Assembly: GCA_902517815.1 (NCBI GenBank)
Contig: CABYED010000011.1
Span: forward strand, 1 to 56,239
Source: an uncultured SAR116 cluster alpha proteobacterium
Lineage (GTDB): Bacteria; Pseudomonadota; Alphaproteobacteria; Puniceispirillales; Marisalimonadaceae
Direction of reading: 5' to 3'
Length of the DNA: 56,239 nucleotides
Positions within the stretch are counted from its first letter, which is position 1, and every line of letters begins with the position of its first letter. Below are positions 46,962 through 56,239 of this stretch, piece by piece. The notes below the pieces were generated by a model. The model was not told where the DNA came from. It ran no database searches and saw nothing but the letters and a program-made list of their open reading frames with translations. Made by a program: the position numbers and the translations under genes.

Positions 46962-46998
46962 ATTGATTGTTTCATAAAATTTTAAAGAAAGAATAAAT

Positions 46999-47394
46999 AT
47001 GATTAAAATAAAAACCTCAGTTATGAAACTTGTAGAAAGTGCTAAGAAACAAATAAATAATTTACAAGTAGATGATGCTATTAAAATGCATTCAAACAAA
47101 ACTAACTTATTCATTGACGTAAGGGATATTAGGGAAATACAAAAATCTGGACGCATATTTGGAGCAAAACATGTTCCAAGATGTATGTTAGAGTTTTGGA
47201 TAGATCCTGTGAGCCCATATCATAAACAATTTTTTAATGATAATTATCATTTCATTTTTTATTGTGCTTCTGACTGGAGATCGGCACTCGCCACACTTTC
47301 AGCAATGGAAATTGGGCTTTTAAACACCTCTCATCTAGTTGGTGGTTTTAATAAATGGTTAAAGGAAAAAGGACCAATTGAAAAACCAAGATAA
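46999..47394 (+). CDS. Rhodanese-domain protein
   Basis: A single-domain rhodanese of 131 residues: LFIDVRDIREIQKSG, GAKHVPRCMLEFWIDP and the active-site loop YCASDWRSA with Cys89. It would carry sulfane sulfur as a cysteine persulfide, with thiosulfate or another thiol as donor; the true donor is unknown. The loop is CASDWRS, within the usual six-residue length for sulfur rather than phosphate substrates. The stop codon touches the open frame of the DMT transporter that follows. Confidence 0.85.
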   Translation: MIKIKTSVMKLVESAKKQINNLQVDDAIKMHSNKTNLFIDVRDIREIQKSGRIFGAKHVPRCMLEFWIDPVSPYHKQFFNDNYHFIFYCASDWRSALATLSAMEIGLLNTSHLVGGFNKWLKEKGPIEKPR

Positions 47395-48293
47395 TTTATT
47401 ATAATTGTTTTTCAAATAAGAAAGTTATAAATATTTATAATATAATACCAATAATTTTTGTTATACTTTGGTCTTCAGCATTTATTACTAGCAAAATAAT
47501 AGTTGATAATGCCACACCTTTTCTTTCGCTTTCAATAAGATTTGGGATAGTTGCCTTCTTATTTTTCCTGTTTTTCATTTTTTTTTCAAAAGACAAATAT
47601 ATTTCTTTTAAAGCTTTCAAAAATGCATCCATTAGCGGGTTATTATTTCATGGCTTATATTTAGGTGGAGTTTTTTTTGCTTTATCTAGAGGTATATCAG
47701 CTACTCTTATAGCGTTAATAGTATCATTACAACCTATTTTAACATCATTTCTAGCAAAAATTTATTTGAATGAAACTTTAACTAAATTTCAGTGGCTTGG
47801 AGTTATTTTAGGATTTAGTGGTGCATTGATAATTATAATTTCTGATCTAATTGATGGCCTAACTATAGTTGCCTTTTTTTCTGGAATAGTTGGACTGGTT
47901 TCTTCTTCACTAGCTATTATCTGGCAGAAAAAAATAGGATCTGATTTGTCTTTATCTGGAAATAGTTTTTTGCAAGCATTAAGTGCTGCAATTTTTCATC
48001 TTTTATTAGCACTTTGCTTTGAAAAATTTTTTATAAATTTTTCAAATGATTTTATTTTAGCTATGTCATGGCAAATATTTGCTGTTTCACTTGGTGCATT
48101 TTTAATTTTGATGTGGTTACTAACGAAGAATAAAGCAAATGAAACATCTACTTTATTTTTTTTAGTACCTCCTATATCTGCTTTACTTGCTTTTTTAATA
48201 TTAGAAGAAACATTTACTTCTTTTGACTTCTTGGGTTTGTTTCTTTCTTGTCTTGGAGTGTTTATGGTTTCAAAAATTCATATAAAGATATAA
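47394..48293 (+). CDS. EamA/DMT-family transporter with no canonical start codon
   Basis: The frame is open from 47382 to 48293 and encodes a typical DMT (EamA) permease with about ten helices: LWSSAFITSKIIVDNATPF, LYLGGVFFALSRGISATLIAL, QPILTSFLAKIYLNETLT in the first half and a second EamA repeat ending in LEETFTSFDFLGLFLSCLGV. There is no ATG, GTG or TTG in frame before the TTG at 47766, which would remove five helices. ATT at 47394 or 47433 or ATA at 47427 could initiate; I drew the feature from 47394, which gives the normal length of about 299. Loss of the start by mutation (a decaying gene) or a sequence error are alternatives. Substrate unknown; family members export metabolites or amino acids. 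Confidence 0.6.
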   Translation: MYYNCFSNKKVINIYNIIPIIFVILWSSAFITSKIIVDNATPFLSLSIRFGIVAFLFFLFFIFFSKDKYISFKAFKNASISGLLFHGLYLGGVFFALSRGISATLIALIVSLQPILTSFLAKIYLNETLTKFQWLGVILGFSGALIIIISDLIDGLTIVAFFSGIVGLVSSSLAIIWQKKIGSDLSLSGNSFLQALSAAIFHLLLALCFEKFFINFSNDFILAMSWQIFAVSLGAFLILMWLLTKNKANETSTLFFLVPPISALLAFLILEETFTSFDFLGLFLSCLGVFMVSKIHIKI

Positions 48294-48331
48294 AGATTTT
48301 ATGTTATTGTTTTTTTTTAAATCATTGTTAG

Positions 48332-48337
48332 TATAAT
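48332..48337 (+). promoter_or_regulatory. Candidate -10 element for the riboswitch transcript
   Basis: TATAAT at 48332-48337 would start transcription near 48344, a few bases before the first P1 stem of the glycine riboswitch at 48351. No good -35 element lies 16-18 bp upstream (the sequence there is T-rich). Confidence 0.38.
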
Positions 48338-48350
48338 TAAATCATATCCT

Positions 48351-48511
48351 TTTTGTGTGAGAGAGTTATTTATAACCGCCGAAGGAGCAACCACCCCGGA
48401 AACTCTCAGGCACCCGAAACACAAAAAGTTGATAATCTGGAGAGTGATGATTTTATCATCCACCGAAGGGGTAAGCCAGTTTTGGTCAATCTTTCAGGTT
48501 CCGTGACAGAT
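48351..48511 (+). promoter_or_regulatory. Tandem glycine riboswitch (two aptamers)
   Basis: Two adjacent glycine aptamers are visible. Aptamer 1 (48351-48426): P1 pairs 48351-48358 with 48419-48426 (eight pairs); GAGAGTT (48361-48367) pairs with AACTCTC (48401-48407); the CCGAAGGAGCAA core and the CTCAGGCA conserved segment lie between. Aptamer 2 (48435-48511): P1 pairs ATCTG (48435-48439) with CAGAT (48507-48511), GATGA (446-450) pairs with TCATC (456-460), and ACCGAAGGGG and CTTTCAGGTTCC are the conserved core pieces. The two are joined by a short linker as in other cooperative glycine riboswitches. An open frame across this element is not a gene. It precedes a FAD amino acid dehydrogenase rather than gcvT. 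Confidence 0.93.
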
Positions 48512-48548
48512 GGGGTAGTATTTGATTTGCAAAAATTTTGTCACGGAG
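48501..48548 (+). promoter_or_regulatory. Riboswitch expression platform that can hide the Shine-Dalgarno
   Basis: CCGTGACAGA (48501-48510) can pair with TTTTGTCACGG (48536-48546; ten pairs with one G-U), and the latter runs into the GGAG ribosome binding site (48545-48548) of the gene that starts at 48555. CAGA of the first strand is also the 3' side of aptamer 2 P1. The two structures exclude each other, so glycine binding would free the ribosome binding site (an ON switch). No U-tract follows, so control at translation rather than termination is likely. Confidence 0.65.
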
Positions 48549-48554
48549 TTTATT

Positions 48555-49787
48555 ATGAAAAATATAGCAATCATTGGAGCAGGTATAACCGGTATAACCA
48601 CTGCTTACCAACTCTTAGAAAGAGGTTATACTGTATCTGTTTTTGATAAAAACCGTTATGCAGCGATGGAAACAAGTTTCGCAAATGGTGGTCAATTATC
48701 TGCTTGCAATGCCGAAGTTTGGAATAGTTGGTCTACAATAGGAAAAGGTATTCAATGGATGTTTAAAAAAGATGCACCATTACTATTCAGTCCTAAGCTA
48801 AACTTTCATAAAATTAGTTGGATAATGGAATTTATAAGCAATATTCCAAACCACAAGAAAAATACAATTTTAACCGCTAAAATGGCTGTTAAAAGTAGAG
48901 ACGAATTCAAAAGGATTCTAAAAAAAGAAAACATTGAACTAGATCTTGAAGAGAAAGGTATCATGCATTTATGTGAGTGTGATGCTTCATTAGAACATGG
49001 TAGAGAGGTTAGCAAATGGCTTTTAGAAGCTGGTTTGGATAGAAGAGAAATTTCTATAGATGAGATGTTATCTATTGAACCTACCTTAAATCTTAAGAAC
49101 TTTATTGGTGGATTTTTTACAAAAAGTGATATGTCCGGGGATATTCATAAATTTACAAAATTGCTTGCTGATGCTTGTGAAAGAAAAGGTGTAAAATTTT
49201 TTTATGAAACAGAAATTGTTAAAGTCAATCATGACAAAAAACAACCAATACTCTCCTTTAAGCAATCAAATGACATTCAAAAACAAAATTATGACGGAAT
49301 AGTAGTTTGTGCTGGTGTTAACAGTAAATTCATAGCAAATAACTTAAGTGATAGAATCAATATATATCCTGTAAAGGGGTATTCAATTACAATATTACTT
49401 GACGATAAAGAGAGCATAAAAAATGCTCCTTATGTATCTTTACTAGATGACAAGGCTAAAATTGTTTCAAGTAGATTGGGAAAAAATAGATTTAGAGTTG
49501 CAGGCACTGCTGAGTTTAATGGTTATAATAAAGACATAAGAGCTGATAGAATTAATCCTCTAATTAAATGGTGTAACGATCTTTTTCCTACAGTGTCTAC
49601 TGAACATGCTATACCTTGGACTGGTTTAAGACCTATGACACCAAGCATGGTGCCAAAGGTTGGCAGTGGAAATTTACCTGGTGTATTTTATAATACTGGC
49701 CATGGGCACCTTGGTTGGACGCTTAGCGCATTTACGTCTCAACAAATTTCAGATCATATAATAAGAAAAGATAATATCTTAGACTAA
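48555..49787 (+). CDS. DadA-like FAD amino acid dehydrogenase under glycine riboswitch control
   Basis: A 410-residue flavoprotein of the DadA/glycine-D-amino-acid oxidase superfamily: GAGITGITTAYQLLERGY at the N-terminus, SFANGGQLSAC, the VVCAGV strand and the TGHGHLGWTLS C-terminal FAD loop, all typical of D-amino acid dehydrogenase small subunits. DadA oxidatively deaminates D-amino acids (mainly D-alanine) and passes electrons to quinone. The start ATG at 48555 lies 6 nt after GGAG; the upstream frame to 48522 is riboswitch sequence. Control by a glycine riboswitch suggests that glycine or a closely related amino acid is the substrate or product of interest, but this is inference. It ends 2 nt from gyrB. 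Confidence 0.87.
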   Translation: MKNIAIIGAGITGITTAYQLLERGYTVSVFDKNRYAAMETSFANGGQLSACNAEVWNSWSTIGKGIQWMFKKDAPLLFSPKLNFHKISWIMEFISNIPNHKKNTILTAKMAVKSRDEFKRILKKENIELDLEEKGIMHLCECDASLEHGREVSKWLLEAGLDRREISIDEMLSIEPTLNLKNFIGGFFTKSDMSGDIHKFTKLLADACERKGVKFFYETEIVKVNHDKKQPILSFKQSNDIQKQNYDGIVVCAGVNSKFIANNLSDRINIYPVKGYSITILLDDKESIKNAPYVSLLDDKAKIVSSRLGKNRFRVAGTAEFNGYNKDIRADRINPLIKWCNDLFPTVSTEHAIPWTGLRPMTPSMVPKVGSGNLPGVFYNTGHGHLGWTLSAFTSQQISDHIIRKDNILD

Positions 49788-49789
49788 TT

Positions 49790-52225
<2,436 letters not shown>

Positions 52226-53449
52226 TTAAATATCTCCATATTTAAAGTGATAATTACCATCAAAATTTTCCTTGATCTCTTGAAGATTTATTTTATCAAT
52301 AAAACTTGGATATTCCGAAAAAGCATCCTTACTAGTGCTTGTAAACCAAGATTGAGCATTATGTCTAGATACCTCTAAAAATAAAGCTCTCCTATGCTTC
52401 TTGTCTAAATGCTCAATAATGTCATCTAATAATAAGATTGGGGCCATATTGAATTTATTATTTAGCAATCTAGCATGAGATAAGATAATTGATATTAATA
52501 TAAGTTTTTGTTCTCCAGTAGAGGAGGTATCTAATTTTTTATTATCAATCCTATTAAAAATTTCTATTAGAGAGTTATTAGGTCCAGAAACAGATAATTC
52601 GTAATCAGATCGTGATTTTTTTAATTCTGATTTGACGAAATCTTCAACCTCTACAGCAGGGTTTTCCTTAAGTAATTTTTCTATCTTCCCATTAATAATA
52701 ATACCAACAGAAGGAAAATGCTCAATTAAGTGATTATTTTTTAACTCAAAATTATATAAATTTTCAAGTTCTTCTAATAAGTCTAATCTTCTAGCTATAA
52801 TCGAAATTGATAGTTCAGAAATTTGGGATTCTATAGTGTCCAACCATGTCTTATCATTATTAGGTTGCATCAAAATTTTATTTCTTTGTCTACTTAATTT
52901 ATCGTATTTGTATACTCTATTTAAATGTAGGCTATCTAATGACATGGTGAGTCTGTCAATGAAACGTCTTTTTTCACTCATACTTGATAAGATCAAAACA
53001 CAAAGCTGAGGCGTAATCCATGATATATTCAAAATTTCTCCTAAAGAGCTTAATGAAGTATAATCTGAATTAACCTTGGCAATTCTTGATTTATTAGATC
53101 CAGTATTTTTTAAGCCTGTGCCGATATTAAACTTTCCATTTGGGCTTAAAAAATCAACGTTTACGCCCCAGGTTTTATCGGCGTAATCATGAATTTTATC
53201 TTGATTCAAAAAATTTTCTATATTTGCTTTTCTTAGGCCTTTGCCTTGATTTAGAAGAGAAATGGCTTCTAAGATATTAGTTTTACCAGAACCATTTCCA
53301 CCATATATTAAAACAGAAGAGTTTTGTAAATTAAGATTTAAATTTCTGTGGTTTCTAAAATTTTTCAAACTTACTTTTTTAATATAAAAACTTTTAGCAT
53401 CTTTTATATTAAAAATATTTTCTTTGAAACTTAAAATATTATTGTTCAT
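52226..53449 (-). CDS. recF: DNA replication and repair protein RecF
   Basis: RecF is an SMC-like ATPase that loads RecA at gaps. The 407-residue protein has Walker A YGGNGSGKTN (about 49-58), the ABC-type signature STGEQK and Walker B PILLLDDIIEHLD. The N-terminus extends about 20 residues before the usual L-x-L-x-N-F-R-N start; the ATG at 53449 is preceded by AGGGGA 4 nt upstream, so the extension looks real. dnaN lies 37 nt upstream. Confidence 0.93.
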   Translation of the reverse strand: MNNNILSFKENIFNIKDAKSFYIKKVSLKNFRNHRNLNLNLQNSSVLIYGGNGSGKTNILEAISLLNQGKGLRKANIENFLNQDKIHDYADKTWGVNVDFLSPNGKFNIGTGLKNTGSNKSRIAKVNSDYTSLSSLGEILNISWITPQLCVLILSSMSEKRRFIDRLTMSLDSLHLNRVYKYDKLSRQRNKILMQPNNDKTWLDTIESQISELSISIIARRLDLLEELENLYNFELKNNHLIEHFPSVGIIINGKIEKLLKENPAVEVEDFVKSELKKSRSDYELSVSGPNNSLIEIFNRIDNKKLDTSSTGEQKLILISIILSHARLLNNKFNMAPILLLDDIIEHLDKKHRRALFLEVSRHNAQSWFTSTSKDAFSEYPSFIDKINLQEIKENFDGNYHFKYGDI

Positions 53450-53486
53450 CTTTCCCCTGGATTTCTGATTTAAATCAGACAGAAAG

Positions 53487-54596
53487 TCAAACTCTCATGG
53501 GCATTAAAACAAAAATCACACCTTCTTGATCAGGATCTGTTATTAATGCCGGTGAGGCAGAGTCTGACAATAAAATTTCAATTTCTTCACCTTGTATTTG
53601 AGATGCTATATCCAAAAGGTATTTTGAATTAAATCCAATTTCTAAAATATCGTAGTTATAATCTATTTCTAAATCTTCTGATGCTATTCCAAGATCGTGG
53701 CTGTTTACGTTCAAAGACAATAAATTATTGCTTAGGGAAAGTTTTACAGCTCTTGATTTTTCCATTGAAACTGTAGAAACTCTGTCAATTGCTTTTGAAA
53801 AATCTTGGTTTGAAACTACAAGTTTATTCAAATTTTCTCTAGGTATAACTCTTTGGTAATCTGGGAAAGAGCCATCAATCAATTTTGTTGTTAAAATTGA
53901 GTTTGGAAAAACAAACTGTGCCTTAGTGTTTGAAATAATAACTTTAATTTTGCCATCTGTTCCATCAGTTAATTTTCTAATCTCCCCTACAGCTTTTCTC
54001 GGTAAAATTATCCCAGGCATGTCTGAAGCTCCTTCAGGAAGAGGTATTTCTGCTTGGGCCAATCTGTGACCATCAGTTGCAACAGCTCTAAGTTTATTAT
54101 TATTTGAGTTAGGGACATGCAGAAAAATGCCATTTAAATAGTATCTTGTTTCCTCTAACGAAATTGCAAATTTTGTGTTATCTATCAAATTTGTAAGATC
54201 TATTGACTGGAGACTAAATTCATGATCTTTATCGATATTTGTCATAATTGGATAATCGTCGACAGGTAAGGTTGGGAGAATAAATTTAGAATTACCTGCG
54301 GAAATTTCTACATTCAATTCTTTAAGTTCAATTTTTACTTCGGATCCATCAGGTAGTTTTCTTACTATATCATATAATGTATGTGCAGATAACGTTACTT
54401 TTCCTTGACTTGAAACTATACAACTTGTTTCTTCTACAATATCCATATCCATGTCTGTAGCAGTAAATGAAACTTTTGATGAATTTGTTTCTATTAATAC
54501 ATTAGATAAAATGGGGATAGTATTTCTTCTTTCTACCACAGAGGATACGTGCCCAAGGGGTTTTAAAAGAGAGTTTCTATCTATAGTAAAATTCAT
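53487..54596 (-). CDS. dnaN: DNA polymerase III beta clamp
   Basis: DnaN is the ring-shaped sliding clamp. The 369-residue protein has three repeated clamp folds, beginning MNFTIDRNSLLKPLGHVSSVVERRNTIPIL (written here in part) and ending with SDSASPALI and VLMPMRV, which forms the peptide-binding pocket end. GAGG lies 8 nt before the ATG and a candidate promoter lies at 54641-54670. dnaA is 115 bp upstream, recF 37 nt downstream, same strand. Confidence 0.96.
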   Translation of the reverse strand: MNFTIDRNSLLKPLGHVSSVVERRNTIPILSNVLIETNSSKVSFTATDMDMDIVEETSCIVSSQGKVTLSAHTLYDIVRKLPDGSEVKIELKELNVEISAGNSKFILPTLPVDDYPIMTNIDKDHEFSLQSIDLTNLIDNTKFAISLEETRYYLNGIFLHVPNSNNNKLRAVATDGHRLAQAEIPLPEGASDMPGIILPRKAVGEIRKLTDGTDGKIKVIISNTKAQFVFPNSILTTKLIDGSFPDYQRVIPRENLNKLVVSNQDFSKAIDRVSTVSMEKSRAVKLSLSNNLLSLNVNSHDLGIASEDLEIDYNYDILEIGFNSKYLLDIASQIQGEEIEILLSDSASPALITDPDQEGVIFVLMPMRV

Positions 54597-54616
54597 AATC
54601 GAACCTCAATTACTTT

Positions 54617-54667
54617 ATGAAACAAGAAAACAACATTTCATTTATAACATGTTTAAAGTTGTTTCAT
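54617..54667. repeat. Inverted repeat around the dnaN promoter
   Basis: ATGAAACAA (54617-54625) and TTGTTTCAT (54659-54667) are perfect inverted copies, 33 bp apart. A second set, AAACAAC (54628-54634) with GTTGTTT (54658-54664), and the palindrome AACATGTT (54647-54654) lie inside. One copy covers the -35/spacer of the proposed dnaN promoter and the other lies just past the start site, an operator-like layout. It could equally form a hairpin in the leader. Confidence 0.5.
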
Positions 54668-54670
54668 CAA
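54641..54670 (-). promoter_or_regulatory. Candidate sigma-70 promoter of dnaN
   Basis: On the reverse strand TTGATG (54670-54665) and TATAAA (54646-54641) are separated by 18 bp, placing initiation near 54634 and a leader of about 38 nt before the dnaN ATG at 54596. An inverted repeat overlaps both ends of the element. Confidence 0.48.
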
Positions 54671-54711
54671 GCACTTACATTTAAGAAACTTATTAAATAA
54701 TAAAATGATAT

Positions 54712-56151
54712 TTATAGGTTAAAAATTGATTCTTTTAAATGATAAATATGAGTTTTTAATTTCTGATCACTTTCAAGCATTGATCGAATTTTTTTTACGG
54801 CATGTAAGACAGTCGTATGATCTTTACCACCAAAAGCTTTTCCAATTTCAGGATAAGAGTAACTTGTTAACCCCTTACAAAGATACATAGCTATCTGTCT
54901 AGGTCTAGCAATATTAATAGATCTTCTAGACGAAGTCATATCAGACAAAGAAAGATTATAATAAGATGAAACCTTTTTTTGAATACTATCTATTGAGATG
55001 GATTTTTCGCGGGCAGAAATTAAATCAGACAATAAGTTTGTGGAATTTTCTATATTTATTTTTGTACCAGTTAATTCATAATTTGCCCAAATACGATTCA
55101 ACGCACCTTCTAATTCTCTGATATTATTTACAATCTTATTAGCTATAAACTGAAGCACATCTATTGGTACGTTTAAGTTTAATACTTCAACTTTTTTTTT
55201 CAAAATTTCTAATCTCAATTCATAGTTGGGTGGTAGAAAATCTACGACAAGACCTCCTGATAATCTAGATTTGAGCCTTTCCTCGAGAGATAATAAATCT
55301 ATTGGAGATTTATTAGATGAAATTATTATCTGTTTTCCTTGGAAAATTAAATCATTAAACGTGTAAAAAAATTCTTCCTGAGTAGAACCTTTTCCACCTA
55401 TAAATTGAATATCATCAATCATTAAAATATCAATAGATCGAAACTGATCTTTAAATTTTATAGTCTCTTTTAATCTTATTGCTTTTATAAATTGATACAT
55501 AAACCTTTCAGCAGACATCATAGCAATTTTTAAATAAGGAAAGTTTACTTTTAACTCTATTGCTATTGCGTTTAGTAAATGTGTTTTCCCCATTCCTACA
55601 TCTCCATGAATGAATAATGGATTGTAAGCTAAAGATTTATTTTCACATATCCTTTTAGATGCTGCATATGGCATTCGATTTGATTCACCAACTACAAAAT
55701 TATCAAAGGTCAATTTAGAGTTTGTTTTCATTGACACACTATCGATAAACGACAAATCACTGTTGGTTATTTGTTGATTTATTTTGATTTTTTGAAAATT
55801 GTTTTTTATAGAGATATTTTCTTTTTGCTTAAGAGAAACGGTATGAAATTGAATTTTTTTTAAAGATTTGAAAAAATTAGACGCTTGAAAAAAAATAGTT
55901 TCATAGTATTGATTTTCTGCTCTATTAGAAATTATTTTAGAGTCTGATGAGAGATATAGTATTCCTTTTTCATATTTTTCAAGTCTAAGAGGTTTAATCC
56001 ATGCTTCCCAAAAAATTTCTTTTATATCCTTGGAGATTGAATCTTTAATATCTTCCCAATTTTTTTTCTGAATGAGAAATGTTTCTTTTGAAGAATTTCT
56101 TTTTTGGTTATTTTCACCCTCTAATTCAGAATTTATTTCAATTTCAGACAT
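54712..56151 (-). CDS. dnaA: Chromosomal replication initiator DnaA
   Basis: DnaA binds oriC boxes and opens the duplex. The 479-residue protein has an N-terminal domain (about 25-100, with IFWEAWIKPLRL), a variable linker (about 105-140), the AAA+ domain with Walker A GDVGMGKT (183-190), Walker B LMIDDIQFI and sensor 2 region, and the C-terminal DNA-binding domain with the signature GKDHTTVLHAVKKI. The linker is Asn/Lys-rich and short. It heads dnaA-dnaN-recF-gyrB. I see no convincing DnaA box (TTATNCACA) in the flanking spacers, so oriC may lie elsewhere or beyond the right edge. Confidence 0.97.
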   Translation of the reverse strand: MSEIEINSELEGENNQKRNSSKETFLIQKKNWEDIKDSISKDIKEIFWEAWIKPLRLEKYEKGILYLSSDSKIISNRAENQYYETIFFQASNFFKSLKKIQFHTVSLKQKENISIKNNFQKIKINQQITNSDLSFIDSVSMKTNSKLTFDNFVVGESNRMPYAASKRICENKSLAYNPLFIHGDVGMGKTHLLNAIAIELKVNFPYLKIAMMSAERFMYQFIKAIRLKETIKFKDQFRSIDILMIDDIQFIGGKGSTQEEFFYTFNDLIFQGKQIIISSNKSPIDLLSLEERLKSRLSGGLVVDFLPPNYELRLEILKKKVEVLNLNVPIDVLQFIANKIVNNIRELEGALNRIWANYELTGTKINIENSTNLLSDLISAREKSISIDSIQKKVSSYYNLSLSDMTSSRRSINIARPRQIAMYLCKGLTSYSYPEIGKAFGGKDHTTVLHAVKKIRSMLESDQKLKTHIYHLKESIFNL

Positions 56152-56239
56152 TTATTCAGAAACCTATTTGATAAAAATGAGTGTGTAACAAGTTTATTAT
56201 TTTAAGACACATAATTAAGCTTGCTTAAATATATCTCCC
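56152..56239. other. Upstream region of dnaA with a 14-bp dyad
   Basis: The 88 bases upstream of dnaA are cut by the window edge. TTAAGC-TT-GCTTAA (56215-56228) is a dyad that could bind a regulator. No clear DnaA box or well-spaced promoter was found; TTATTCAGA beside the ATG differs from the consensus box at two positions. Confidence 0.3.

Noticed and set aside
47766-48293. Shorter version of the DMT transporter from the TTG at 47766
   Set aside because: It would delete the first five helices although the upstream frame clearly encodes them without any stop codon.
48353-48646. 97-codon open frame on the plus strand over the region before the DadA-like gene
   Set aside because: It lies across the two glycine aptamers and the start of the flavoprotein gene; its peptide has no recognisable domain and the RNA structure explains the sequence conservation.
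54597-54711. oriC in the dnaA-dnaN spacer
   Set aside because: The 115-bp spacer has no DnaA box matching TTATNCACA and no AT-rich 13-mer array distinguishable from the general A+T richness.

Overview
The window is about 70% A+T and very densely coded. It carries roughly 59 protein genes and no tRNA, rRNA, CRISPR array or insertion sequence that I can see. The gene content and order are alphaproteobacterial: secA next to a secreted parvulin, argJ and mutT; xerD, aroK, aroB, a CNNM/CBS protein, bolA, a J-domain protein, cobS, cobT and rpmB in a row; a class I lysyl-tRNA synthetase; an MJ0042 zinc-ribbon protein; and a TIGR01459-type HAD protein. Low GC, tiny spacers and overlapping convergent genes point to a streamlined, probably marine lineage (SAR11/HIMB59/AEGEAN-169-like). 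The exact taxon is an inference and cannot be fixed from this window.

Left part (1-19 kb): a partial lysC leads into ubiG, a DUF1178 protein and secA. A rightward group follows: parvulin-type isomerase, argJ, mutT, grxC and a nitrilase-family amidase. accA, xerD and two envelope proteins of unknown function (one only 46 residues) run leftward. The aroK-aroB-CNNM/CBS operon, bolA, and a J-domain/CobS/CobT module end at rpmB, which has its own near-consensus promoter.

Middle (19-36 kb): pyrD and class I lysS; groES-groEL with an alphaproteobacterial heat-shock-type promoter and the only clear intrinsic terminator in the window; heme A synthase; aspS; a DUF1289 protein; a cysteine-free DJ-1/PfpI protein; a YnjB/YnjC-like ABC importer with no ATPase beside it; then yggT, folD, a HIG1-type membrane protein, cobalamin adenosyltransferase and etfBA, an electron-transfer and C1 neighbourhood.

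Right part (35-56 kb): argH, a 37-residue lipoprotein and lysA; an envelope pair (MJ0042 and DUF218 proteins); the aromatic amino acid set chorismate mutase, HisC and TyrA; gloB; a HAD-ABC ATPase-pteridine reductase-FolB operon; a renalase-like flavoprotein, a rhodanese and a DMT-type exporter; a tandem glycine riboswitch controlling a DadA-like flavoprotein; and the replication cluster dnaA-dnaN-recF-gyrB.

The strongest regulatory signal is the tandem glycine riboswitch at 48351-48511. Its second P1 stem overlaps a 10-bp stem that would hide the ribosome binding site of the downstream amino acid dehydrogenase, which fits a glycine-activated translational switch. Other points worth a second look: a transporter gene with no canonical start codon; an importer whose ATPase may be encoded 13 kb away; an orphan-looking CobS/CobT/J-domain module; a nucleophile-less DJ-1 protein; and the near-total absence of intergenic space at all ten convergent gene junctions.
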